DNA of 9,426 bases from an uncultured Oscillospiraceae bacterium (lineage in GTDB: Bacteria; Bacillota; Clostridia; Oscillospirales; Oscillospiraceae), in NCBI GenBank assembly GCA_910579595.1, contig CAJTVM010000101.1, positions 1 to 9,426 on the forward strand. Reading direction: 5' to 3'. Numbering within the stretch: position 1 is the stretch's first letter; each line of letters starts with the position of its first letter. The position numbers and the translations under genes are program-made. Under the pieces are notes generated by a model. It saw nothing but the letters and a program-made list of their open reading frames with translations. It made no database searches and was not told where the DNA came from. Shown one piece after another: positions 1-5,144 of this stretch.

Positions 1-2
1 AC

Positions 3-395
3 ACCCTGACCGCCACCGACCACCACGCCGTCTTTGCCCGCCAGCGGTGCGACAAATTCCAAGAGGGCGGCGTGGCCTCCACCCAGAGTTCCCGCCAGCA
101 GAAGGAGGCCACCGACCTGATTTATCAGGAAACTGTCGGTACCCTCACCAGCAGCGACTGCAAAGGCCCCAACGCCCAGTACGTCTCGCAGGACAAGTTG
201 ATCGTGGAAGCACCATTACTGATCAGGAGGCTGACCCCCCGGGAATGTGAACGGCTCCAGGGCTATCCCGATGATTGGACCGCCCTGCCCGGCGCTGCGG
301 ACTCGCCCAGGTACCGGGCGCTGGGCAACTCGGTGGCCATCCCGTGTGTGGACTACCTGATGCGTGGGATGGCCCTGGTTTTGAGGGCGGGGTAA
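3..395 (+). CDS. DNA (cytosine-5) methyltransferase, C-terminal fragment
   Basis: Only the last 130 codons are in the window; the gene enters from the left edge. It would transfer a methyl group from S-adenosylmethionine to cytosine C5 in a specific DNA site. The fragment holds motif IX (RLTPRECERLQGYPDDW) and motif X (GNSVAIP followed by a helix), the conserved C-terminal landmarks of C5 methyltransferases, preceded by part of the variable target-recognition region. The catalytic PCQ loop and SAM-binding motifs lie outside. Such solitary enzymes are common in clostridial prophages and integrative elements, where they protect element DNA from restriction. No restriction endonuclease is visible nearby. 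The family call is firm; the target site cannot be read from this part. Confidence 0.9.
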   Translation, partial: TLTATDHHAVFARQRCDKFQEGGVASTQSSRQQKEATDLIYQETVGTLTSSDCKGPNAQYVSQDKLIVEAPLLIRRLTPRECERLQGYPDDWTALPGAADSPRYRALGNSVAIPCVDYLMRGMALVLRAG

Positions 396-413
396 TTGTT
401 GGTTTTGCTTCGT

Positions 414-441
414 TTGCGCCAAGATCTTCGTTGCTTATAGT
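414..441 (+). promoter_or_regulatory. Candidate promoter for the RHH gene
   Basis: TTGCGC (414-419), a 16-bp spacer and TATAGT (436-441) lie in the 111-bp gap between the methyltransferase and the tandem RHH gene. The match is moderate, and the RHH gene could instead be read through from upstream. Confidence 0.35.
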
Positions 442-506
442 GAATAGCATTGTGGCCCGGTTATCGGTATACTTGCCCTTACCAAAGCGCGGAAGGAGGA
501 AGCACA

Positions 507-845
507 ATGGCAGAAAACCAAAAAAATCTGTGCGCCATGATCCCAGCGGAGCTCCACAGCCGGGTGCGGGCGGCGCAGGAGCAGGCCGGGCTGACGCTGG
601 GCGCGTACATGACCCGGCTACTGACCGACTACTACGAAAGGGGAGCTGAGAAAATGGAAAAAGGGATGCGTACCATGGCCTTCCAGATGCCGCAGGAGAT
701 GTTTGACCGGCTGAAGAAGCTGCTGGAACAGGAGAGCCTCCGCACCGGCAAAAAGGTGAGCCAGAAGGAGTTCGTGCTGGGGCTGATCCAGCGGGCGCTG
801 GACGAGGCGGAACAGGAGGCGGGCCATGGCGCTGACCTGGGATGA
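507..845 (+). CDS. Tandem ribbon-helix-helix protein (112 aa)
   Basis: Likely a small DNA-binding regulator. Two RHH-like units are visible: residues about 7-43, where the strand NLCAMIPAEL is followed by two helices, and about 55-100, where MRTMAFQMPQEMFDRLKK is followed by helices ending in ALDEAE. RHH proteins normally dimerise to insert a two-stranded ribbon into the major groove, so a tandem copy could act as a built-in dimer. The start at 507 is chosen over an upstream in-frame ATG at 450 because GGAAGGAGGAAG sits just before it. The next gene overlaps by 20 bp, suggesting translational coupling. The protein type recurs in clostridial mobile elements; no target site was identified here. 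Confidence 0.75.
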   Translation: MAENQKNLCAMIPAELHSRVRAAQEQAGLTLGAYMTRLLTDYYERGAEKMEKGMRTMAFQMPQEMFDRLKKLLEQESLRTGKKVSQKEFVLGLIQRALDEAEQEAGHGADLG

Positions 846-1140
846 CAAGAGCCGGAAGGATCACTCCGGCCAGACTGTCAGCGTGAGCTACCGGGCCGAA
901 GTCCCCCACTGGGGCGAGGCCAGTGTCCACACCCACATCCACCATCCCGGCGAGATGTTCCTGGACTGCCACGCCCTGGGGATCGAGATGCACCCCCTGG
1001 GCCGGGTGGAGCCGATGGACGCGCTGAACCCCGCGGAAATGGCGCTGCTGCGGACACTGAAGGAACACGCGGTGTGGTGCCTGGACGCCATGGCCGCCAT
1101 CGGCGGCGCGGAGGATGGGGAGGCCGCCAAAAGCCATTGA
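826..1140 (+). CDS. Conserved-looking hypothetical protein (104 aa)
   Basis: I do not recognise this family. The gene begins inside the end of the tandem RHH gene with its own AGGAGG a few bases upstream, so the two are probably one operon. The product is soluble and acidic, with a histidine-rich patch (VHTHIHHPG, residues about 34-42) that could bind metal, and a predicted C-terminal helix after NPAEMALLRTLKEH. No signal peptide or membrane segment is present. Its TGA stop lies inside the -35 box of the antisense RNA promoter that follows, an arrangement repeated at two other places in the window. Function unknown. Confidence 0.7.
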   Translation: MALTWDDKSRKDHSGQTVSVSYRAEVPHWGEASVHTHIHHPGEMFLDCHALGIEMHPLGRVEPMDALNPAEMALLRTLKEHAVWCLDAMAAIGGAEDGEAAKSH

Positions 1141-1165
1141 CAAAACAGCGGCGCACAGGTATAAT
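1137..1165 (+). promoter_or_regulatory. Consensus promoter of TA-1 antisense RNA
   Basis: TTGACA (1137-1142), exactly 17 bp, TATAAT (1160-1165): a perfect sigma-A promoter. No convincing plus-strand gene follows before the terminator hairpin at 1230-1264, so it fits a short non-coding RNA. The -35 box overlaps the TGA stop of the preceding gene. Confidence 0.85.
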
Positions 1166-1171
1166 CATGAC

Positions 1172-1270
1172 AGAAGGGCACTGCTACGGCGGTCAGCCCT
1201 TACAAGACAGTGTGTATAAGCAAAGCCTATACTGACCGCTTGGGGACCAGCCAAGCGGTCAGTACGCTTT
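1172..1270 (+). ncRNA. TA-1 antisense RNA (candidate antitoxin)
   Basis: Inferred transcript of about 100 nt from the consensus promoter at 1137-1165 to the hairpin terminator at 1230-1264; both ends are approximate. It runs against the end of the minus-strand toxin mRNA, so the last toxin codons and the 3' UTR would be complementary. Its 5' end folds into a long hairpin: AAGGGC (1174-1179) pairs with GCCCTT (1196-1201), and ACTGC (1180-1184) pairs with GCGGT (1189-1193), with loop TACG and a two-base CA bulge. The same hairpin with compensatory changes is found in the TA-2 antisense RNA. This is the known convergent arrangement of fst/RNAII- and txpA/RatA-type systems. Confidence 0.65.
1230..1264. 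terminator. Shared bidirectional terminator of TA-1
   Basis: A perfect 14-bp stem, 1230-1243 with 1251-1264, and a 7-base loop. It is followed by CGCTTTTGG on the plus strand and GGCTTTGC on the minus strand, so the T-tracts are short. The toxin TGA stop codon (1259-1261, minus) is inside the stem. Both convergent transcripts would end here. Confidence 0.7.
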
Positions 1271-1354
1271 TGGGGCCGTGGCTATCATCAGCAACAGCGC
1301 GATGATGAACCAAAACAAGATACGCAGGGCTTTCACCCAGCGCCTGTGTCCCAT
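1259..1354 (-). CDS. Candidate type I toxin peptide, TA-1 (31 aa, one membrane helix)
   Basis: A 31-codon reading frame whose product has a basic N-terminus (MGHRRWVK), one hydrophobic helix (ALRILFWFIIALLLMIATA, residues 9-27) and a short polar tail. That is the usual build of type I membrane toxins such as Fst or TxpA, although I see no direct homology to a named family. The start is fixed by an in-frame TGA three codons upstream and by AAAGGGGGTGA ending 7 bases before the ATG. A perfect minus-strand promoter lies at 1438-1466. The ribosome binding site is buried in a hairpin (1362-1383), and a convergent small RNA overlaps the 3' end. Toxicity is inferred from architecture only. It could instead be a small regulatory membrane peptide. 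Confidence 0.65.
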   Translation of the reverse strand: MGHRRWVKALRILFWFIIALLLMIATAPKAY

Positions 1355-1361
1355 TAGCCAT

Positions 1362-1383
1362 CACCCCCTTTCACAAGGGAGTG
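1362..1383 (-). promoter_or_regulatory. SD-sequestering hairpin of TA-1 toxin mRNA
   Basis: In the toxin mRNA, CACTCCCTT (1383-1375) pairs over 9 bp with AAGGGGGTG (1370-1362), loop GTGA. The paired strand is the toxin Shine-Dalgarno sequence. Sequestration of this kind is typical of type I toxin mRNAs, which are translated poorly until refolded or processed. Confidence 0.6.
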
Positions 1384-1437
1384 GCCAACCGCTTTTTATG
1401 TAACAGTACCCTTCCGGCCCCTCGCGGGGCAATTCAC

Positions 1438-1466
1438 ATTATAACTGACGATTGGAATATTGTCAA
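1438..1466 (-). promoter_or_regulatory. Consensus promoter of TA-1 toxin mRNA
   Basis: On the minus strand: TTGACA (1466-1461), 17 bp, TATAAT (1443-1438). The transcript would start near 1431, giving a 5' UTR of about 77 nt that contains a GC-rich hairpin (GCCCC/GGGGC, 1417-1430), the shared RCTGY/GCGGT hairpin and the SD hairpin. Confidence 0.85.
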
Positions 1467-1469
1467 TTT

Positions 1470-1498
1470 ATGCCGCCTGATTGCAGGCGGCATTTTTC
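1470..1498 (+). terminator. Rho-independent terminator
   Basis: ATGCCGCCTG (1470-1479) pairs perfectly with CAGGCGGCAT (1484-1493), loop ATTG, followed by TTTTTC. It is oriented for plus-strand transcripts and would insulate the zinc-ribbon/integrase genes from upstream reading. It lies next to the TA-1 toxin promoter, which points the other way. Confidence 0.85.
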
Positions 1499-1630
1499 AT
1501 TCCCTGGAGGTGGTTTCCATCTATATCTACCCCAATAATATAAAATATCAGTGTCTAAAGCTAAAGGACGTGCTACAACGTGCCATAGCAGAGGTAAAAC
1601 TATTGTTTTATGTGCCGTATTGTTCTACTT

Positions 1631-1691
1631 CTTTTTTCTTGGCGCATTTAGCGCATTGACCTTGTGCGCCAAATGTGCGCCAAAAAAGGAG
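1631..1691 (+). promoter_or_regulatory. Hairpin occluding the zinc-ribbon gene's ribosome binding site
   Basis: TTGGCGCA (1639-1646) pairs with TGCGCCAA (1676-1683); inside it GCGCA (1651-1655) pairs with TGCGC (1665-1669). Outside it the pyrimidine tract CTTTTTT (1631-1637) can pair with AAAGGAG (1685-1691), which is the Shine-Dalgarno sequence of the gene at 1698. The fold would therefore hide the ribosome binding site. Alternatively, the repeated GCGC-containing half-sites could be protein-binding sites in DNA. The 1500-1630 stretch upstream is AT-rich and I see no convincing gene in it. Confidence 0.5.
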
Positions 1692-1697
1692 AGTAGC

Positions 1698-1874
1698 ATG
1701 GTTAAGAAAATCAAAGGTGAACAGTGGTTTTGCTGTCCGAAATGCGGGAAACGGTTACACCCGATTTTGCCGGGGGCCGTGTGCCGGGGTGTTATGGAGC
1801 GGTGCCGGGGCAAACTGCCCAATGGTACGCCCTGTGGCTGGAGTGGCGAAATTCGGATAGATAAGGGGGCGTGA
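1698..1874 (+). CDS. Small zinc-ribbon protein (58 aa)
   Basis: A short cysteine-rich protein. Cysteines at residues 12, 13, 16, 29, 36 and 46 include a CPKCGKR knuckle and a C-terminal CRGKLPNGTPCGW knuckle, which together could bind zinc as a ribbon. The general shape recalls small phage zinc-finger regulators such as the Mu Com translational regulator, but I cannot show homology. The start at 1698 is chosen because AAAAAAGGAGAG precedes it; an upstream in-frame ATG at 1551 has no ribosome binding site. The gene ends 4 bp before the integrase start, so the two are co-transcribed and probably coupled. The ribosome binding site is predicted to be hidden in a hairpin. Confidence 0.7.
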   Translation: MVKKIKGEQWFCCPKCGKRLHPILPGAVCRGVMERCRGKLPNGTPCGWSGEIRIDKGA

Positions 1875-1878
1875 TACT

Positions 1879-3258
1879 ATGGCCAGTATCCGCAAAATTG
1901 AGGGGAAAGGGGGTGTTTCCTACAAAATCACTGTGTCGATGGGTAGGGACGCCCAGGATAAGCAGATCAGGCATTTTAAGACGTGGAAGCCCGATAAGCC
2001 CATGACGGCGCGGCAGATGGAAAAGGAAGTCCAGCGCATTGCCTATGAGTTTGAGAGGGAAATCACGCTTGGATTCCAGGCGGACAACCGGCAGACTTTT
2101 GCCCAATACTCGGCTTACGTCTACGGGCTGCAAGAGCAGCGGGGGGACAAGCCCCAGACCTTACATCGTGTGAAGCGGCAGATGGCACGAATAAATGAGC
2201 ATATCGGACACATGAAATTGGCGGATATTCGGCCCCAGCATTTGACCGCCCTTTATAAAAAGCTGTCGGAGCCGGGGCAGAACCATTGGAGGGTGTATGC
2301 GGTTCCCGCCGTAGATTTTAACGAGCTGCGGGGGACTGATAATTATAACGAGTTTGCGGAAAAGTGCGGCGTCTATGGGCGGCTGATTGCCAACCTGTGC
2401 CGGGGCCAGCAGATCACCCGGAAAAATGCGGCTATCATCGAGAAGAATTTAGGGCGCAAGGATTTATTCAAGATTGTAGGCAATGACGCTCCTCTTTCCC
2501 CTGGCACGATACGGGATTATCACAGCGTAATCTGTGCCGTACTGGCCCAGGCGGTGCGGGAAATGATTCTCCCCTACAACCCGGCAGAGCGGGCCACATT
2601 GCCGCCCAAGAGCCGGGTTAGGCCGTCCGAGAGCCTACAGCCCGACCAGGTTCAAGAGATGCTGGAGGCCCTGGAGGCGGAGCCGCTGGACGTTTGCACT
2701 ATGCTGACGCTTTTTATTACCACGGGATGCCGCCGGGGCGAGATTATGGGTTTGCGCTGGGAAAAGGTTGACTTCGCCACGGGGCAGTTAAAGATTGACC
2801 GCTGCCTGCACTACCTCCCCGACCGTGGAATTTTTGAGGGGGACACAAAGACAAGCAATACCAGGTATATTGTCCTACCGAAAGAAACTGCTGCCCTGTT
2901 GCGGAAATACTGGGCATGGCAAGCGGAGCGGCGGCTTGCTATGGGCGACCAATGGCAGAATACCGGCTATGTATTCACCAGGGCGGACGGCACAGCGCAA
3001 AACCCCAACACGGCAAATTTAGTTATCAATCAATTCTGTGATCGTCATGGGTTCCCCCGTGTCCATCCTCACACATTCCGGCACACCGCCGCCTCTATCC
3101 TGTTGTCGAATGGCATTGATGTGCTGACCGTTTCCAAGATGCTGGGCCACGCTGACACGTCCACCACCCTGGACACCTACGGCCACGCCATCGAAGAAGC
3201 CAAACGAAAAGCGGCTGAATGTATTTCTGACACGATTTTAAGGAAGAAACAGGCTTAA
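1879..3258 (+). CDS. int: Tyrosine recombinase / phage-type integrase with embedded XRE-like HTH (459 aa)
   Basis: Catalyses site-specific integration and, with an excisionase, excision of the element. The N-terminus (about 1-65) resembles an arm-type DNA-binding domain, and about 70-235 is the core-binding domain. The catalytic domain carries R285 (TGCRRGE), K324 (TKTSNTRY), H398 and R401 (HTFRH), H424 (LGHAD) and the nucleophile Y434 (DTYGH), so it appears intact. Between core-binding helices, at about 153-200, is an insertion that reads like an XRE helix-turn-helix (NEFAEKCGVYGRLIANLCRG, then a second helical part ending DLFKIV). The family is normally 350-400 aa, and the insert accounts for the extra length. 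The gene follows the zinc-ribbon gene by 4 bp. No att core could be identified. Confidence 0.95.
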   Translation: MASIRKIEGKGGVSYKITVSMGRDAQDKQIRHFKTWKPDKPMTARQMEKEVQRIAYEFEREITLGFQADNRQTFAQYSAYVYGLQEQRGDKPQTLHRVKRQMARINEHIGHMKLADIRPQHLTALYKKLSEPGQNHWRVYAVPAVDFNELRGTDNYNEFAEKCGVYGRLIANLCRGQQITRKNAAIIEKNLGRKDLFKIVGNDAPLSPGTIRDYHSVICAVLAQAVREMILPYNPAERATLPPKSRVRPSESLQPDQVQEMLEALEAEPLDVCTMLTLFITTGCRRGEIMGLRWEKVDFATGQLKIDRCLHYLPDRGIFEGDTKTSNTRYIVLPKETAALLRKYWAWQAERRLAMGDQWQNTGYVFTRADGTAQNPNTANLVINQFCDRHGFPRVHPHTFRHTAASILLSNGIDVLTVSKMLGHADTSTTLDTYGHAIEEAKRKAAECISDTILRKKQA

Positions 3259-3272
3259 GTTGTGTTTTACTC

Positions 3273-3301
3273 TTGCAATCATGCCCAATATGTGGTATAA
3301 T
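3273..3301 (+). promoter_or_regulatory. Promoter upstream of the excisionase-like gene
   Basis: TTGCAA (3273-3278), 17 bp, TATAAT (3296-3301) with an extended -10 (TGGTATAAT). It lies 15 bp after the integrase stop and would drive the leader, the terminator at 3350-3404 and the genes beyond. Confidence 0.8.
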
Positions 3302-3349
3302 ACGCTTGTACGAAACAAGAGCGAACACAATTTAAGGAATATGAGCCAT

Positions 3350-3404
3350 TGAGCCTATTAGCGCCGCCGGGGTTTCCCGGTGGTGCTGGTAGGCTTATTT
3401 TTTT
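3350..3404 (+). terminator. Strong terminator or attenuator before the excisionase-like gene
   Basis: An uninterrupted 20-bp stem (3352-3371 with 3376-3395, a few G-T pairs), loop GTTT, then A and seven Ts (3398-3404). It lies between the promoter at 3273 and the ORF at 3424, so the downstream genes need read-through. A four-codon reading frame (MSH-stop, 3341-3352) with AAGGA just before it ends at the base of the hairpin. Confidence 0.85.
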
Positions 3405-3423
3405 ACCGAAAGGAGTGCTGAAA

Positions 3424-3627
3424 ATGGCTAAAATGAGAAGTATTCCGAAAGCGGTTGAGGAAATCCGCGCAAAAGACCCCGAAACCTGTATTTCTCTCTG
3501 CGTCCTGCGTCGGTGGGTGAAGGAGGGTAAGGTGTCAAGCCGGAAAACCGGGAAAAACTACATTGTAAACATGGATGAAGTAGAGGCTTATATGGCCGGT
3601 GGAGGTGTTGCCAATGCTGATTGCTGA
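3424..3627 (+). CDS. Excisionase-like HTH DNA-binding protein (67 aa)
   Basis: A small protein built like a MerR/excisionase winged helix. The helix around IPKAVEEIRAKDPETCIS is followed by the recognition segment LCVLRRWVKEGKV, a basic wing SSRKTGKNYIV and a closing helix NMDEVEAYM. Such proteins bend attachment-site DNA and steer the integrase toward excision, or select an attachment site. AAAGGAGTG lies 7 bases before the ATG. The gene follows the integrase by about 165 bp behind its own promoter and a strong terminator, so its expression is probably tightly gated. A general HTH regulator is the main alternative. Confidence 0.75.
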   Translation: MAKMRSIPKAVEEIRAKDPETCISLCVLRRWVKEGKVSSRKTGKNYIVNMDEVEAYMAGGGVANADC

Positions 3628-3884
3628 CCTCCTAATCCCACGGCGCGGAGAACGGCGTCACCCTGCACCACCTGGAGAACCTGACCGGCTGGGACGGGCG
3701 AACAGTCCGGCGGCAGATCGAGGCAGAGCGGCGGCTGGGTACGCCTATTCTGGCAGACTGCAAAAACGGCTACTTCCTGCCGGACAGCGAGGGTGAAAAG
3801 GCCCGGTGCGTCCAGTCCATGCGGGGCAGAGCCAAAGAAATCATGAAAACGGCTGCGGCCATTGAGAAGGGAGAAACGGACTGA
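3614..3884 (+). pseudogene. Small HTH phage protein with a +1 frameshift
   Basis: Translation from the ATG at 3614, preceded by GGTGGAGGT, gives MLIADLL and then leaves the coding frame. From about 3638 a second frame reads continuously to TGA at 3882-3884 with HGAENGVTLHHLENLTGW, a helix-turn-helix-like TVRRQIEAERR, PILADCKNGYFLP and a basic C-terminal helix. That second frame has a TAA just upstream and no usable start. Removing one C from the CCC run at about 3636-3638 joins the two into one 89-aa protein. Similar small HTH proteins occur in the early regions of clostridial phages. The gene overlaps the excisionase-like gene by 14 bp and touches the next start. Either it is a real frameshift, a programmed shift, or a sequencing error. 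Confidence 0.7.
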
Positions 3885-4160
3885 GTGAAAAAACATACGA
3901 TGCCGGGATTTATGACATACAGGGAAGTGGCCCTTATTTACGCCGCCCTTGACGATGAAACCGCCGGGAAGGTTATTAAGGCAGTTTGTGACTATTACTG
4001 TTTCGGGTATGAGACAGATGGATTTACAGGCCGGGCTGCTGAGATTTACGACACCATGCTGTGCAAAATGGAAAAAGATCAAGCCTCTTACAACAAGCGG
4101 TGTGATGCCAATCGGGAGAACGGGGCTAAAGGCGGCAGACCCCCAAAAGGGGAGCGCTAA
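3885..4160 (+). CDS. DUF6291-like phage protein (91 aa)
   Basis: The reading frame starts with GTG directly after the preceding stop. The N-terminal half (TYREVALIYAALDDETAGKV) and the helical middle ending in KMEKDQASYNKR, followed by GAKGGRPPK, match the pattern I know for DUF6291 proteins of clostridial prophage replication regions. Their molecular role is not established. Family members usually have a low-complexity tail after GGRPPK; here TAA at 4158-4160 ends the frame, but the same frame stays open for 26 more codons up to TAA at 4239. The tail may therefore have been cut by a nonsense change. The ribosome binding site is weak (GGGAG at about 3869-3873), suggesting translational coupling. 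Confidence 0.7.
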   Translation: MKKHTMPGFMTYREVALIYAALDDETAGKVIKAVCDYYCFGYETDGFTGRAAEIYDTMLCKMEKDQASYNKRCDANRENGAKGGRPPKGER

Positions 4161-4164
4161 CTAA

Positions 4165-4232
4165 AACCCACTGGAAACCCAAACGAAACCCAATGGGTTA
4201 CGATTGGCAACCCACTGGAAACCCAAACGAAA
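4165..4232 (+). repeat. 24-bp direct repeats (iteron-like)
   Basis: An exact 24-base unit occurs at 4165-4188 and 4209-4232, a 44-bp period of about four helical turns; it contains ACCCACTGG and ACCCAAACG. Between the copies CCAATGGGTT (4190-4199) is a 9/10 inverted match to AACCCACTGG in copy two. The period is not a multiple of three, so a repeated peptide does not explain it. The adjacent 4235-4300 stretch is strongly AT-rich. Confidence 0.75.
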
Positions 4233-4301
4233 GCTAACTAATAACCAATAACCTATATCTTATAGCTATTATCCCATATCCAATACCCTATATCTCTGTA
4301 A

Positions 4302-4373
4302 AAGGGCGACGGCGACAGAGCGCCGCCGCGCTCCCTTATAAGGGACGCTTGCGCGTCCGTCGCCGTCGCCTTT
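4302..4373. other. Three-way-junction inverted repeat structure
   Basis: An outer stem of 15 bp (4302-4316 with 4359-4373, one G-T pair) encloses two tetraloop hairpins: 4318-4333 (GAGCGC/GCGCTC) and 4343-4358 (GGACGC/GCGTCC). They are separated by the near-palindrome CCTTATAAG. It begins directly after an AT-rich stretch and ends just before the ribosome binding site of the gene at 4391. It could be an RNA element in the mRNA leader or a DNA cruciform of a replication origin. Confidence 0.75.
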
Positions 4374-4390
4374 GAGAAAGGAGTGATTTT

Positions 4391-4789
4391 TTGCTTTTTG
4401 ATTTTCGCCTCTTTTCCGGGAGTGCGTTCCTTGCCTACAAGGAAGAAAACCCGTATAGCCTGGAGGAATGTTTGGGAGTGTTCCGGTTATACTTCCAGAC
4501 CTATGAGGAATACATGGGGAAACCTCACCCCCCTATCAGGCGGGAACAGATCGCCCGGATTATGGAGGTTATGCCGTTCCTGGCACGTCCAGACCCTGCG
4601 TTTAGACAGTGGCTAAAAGAGGTATGCAATTATACCCCCGTTTCAGACATAGACCCGGATATGTACCCGCTTTTAATCCGGCTGCATTTCAAAACGAAAT
4701 ACCGTCACTGTGATTACAATATCAACCATTTCTTTTCCGGGAAAATCCGGGAGTTGAGGTTGCATGAAGCGGAGGCCGGATATGAGTAG
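4391..4789 (+). CDS. Conserved clostridial phage protein, unknown function (132 aa)
   Basis: I recognise the general pattern (LFDFRLFSGSAFLAYKEENP near the start, IARIMEVMPFL in the middle, YNINHFFSGKIRELR near the end) from early regions of clostridial prophages, but no activity is known to me. The start is TTG at 4391, supported by AAAGGAGTG a few bases upstream; there is no in-frame ATG near the beginning. The product is soluble and mixed charge, with no membrane segment. It overlaps the following nuclease gene by 8 bp, so they are likely translated together. Position between the DUF6291-like gene and a Holliday junction resolvase suggests a replication or recombination role. Confidence 0.7.
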   Translation: MLFDFRLFSGSAFLAYKEENPYSLEECLGVFRLYFQTYEEYMGKPHPPIRREQIARIMEVMPFLARPDPAFRQWLKEVCNYTPVSDIDPDMYPLLIRLHFKTKYRHCDYNINHFFSGKIRELRLHEAEAGYE

Positions 4790-5117
4790 AGGACAGCAGC
4801 GGAAAGGCAGAGGCGGAGAATTGGAAATCGTGAAGATTTTCCAGAGCCACGGGATAGGCGCCCAGCCGGGGCAAGCTGTCAGTTATGGCAGTACCCCGGA
4901 CGTGGTGAACGTTCCCGGCATTCACCTGGAGGTCAAAAGGGTGGAGCGGCTGAACGTGCCGGAGGCTATGGCCCAGGCCGTCCGGGACAGTGAAAAATTC
5001 CACGATGGAGCGCCTACACTATTCCACCGGCGCAATAGATCCCCGTGGTTGGTGACAATGCGCCTGGAAGATTGGATTTTGATGTACAAGCAAGCGCAAG
5101 ATTCACATTGTATTTAG
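4782..5117 (+). CDS. Phage Holliday junction resolvase-like nuclease (111 aa)
   Basis: A compact PD-(D/E)xK nuclease fold. The N-terminal RGGELEIVKIF helix supplies an acidic residue (E13), TPDVVNV supplies D40, and IHLEVKRV supplies E50 and K52; these are the metal-binding and catalytic positions of the superfamily. The conserved end (PWLVTMRLEDWILMY) matches the small resolvases that sit late in the replication module of clostridial prophages, where they process branched DNA before packaging. The start at 4782 is preferred over the in-frame ATG at 4764 because GGAGG lies 6 bases before it. Other nuclease roles are possible, but the active site looks complete. Confidence 0.8.
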   Translation: MSRGQQRKGRGGELEIVKIFQSHGIGAQPGQAVSYGSTPDVVNVPGIHLEVKRVERLNVPEAMAQAVRDSEKFHDGAPTLFHRRNRSPWLVTMRLEDWILMYKQAQDSHCI

Positions 5118-5144
5118 GCAAAAAACATATAGGGGGGGGATCGT

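Noticed and set aside
223..1143. Long minus-strand open frame of 306 codons
   Set aside because: It is antisense to the methyltransferase, RHH and hypothetical genes, has low-complexity Pro/Arg/Ala content and no ribosome binding site; a GC-rich shadow.
1381..1659. 92-codon plus-strand frame
   Set aside because: It runs through the TA-1 toxin promoter and a perfect terminator (1470-1498), and has no ribosome binding site.
3259..3423. Attachment site of the integrase
   Set aside because: The position next to the integrase is right for an att site, but I found no matching direct repeat or tRNA-like core elsewhere in the window, so no att feature is claimed.
4165..4232. CRISPR-like array
   Set aside because: Only two copies with a 20-bp gap, no cas genes, and the repeat is not of CRISPR type.
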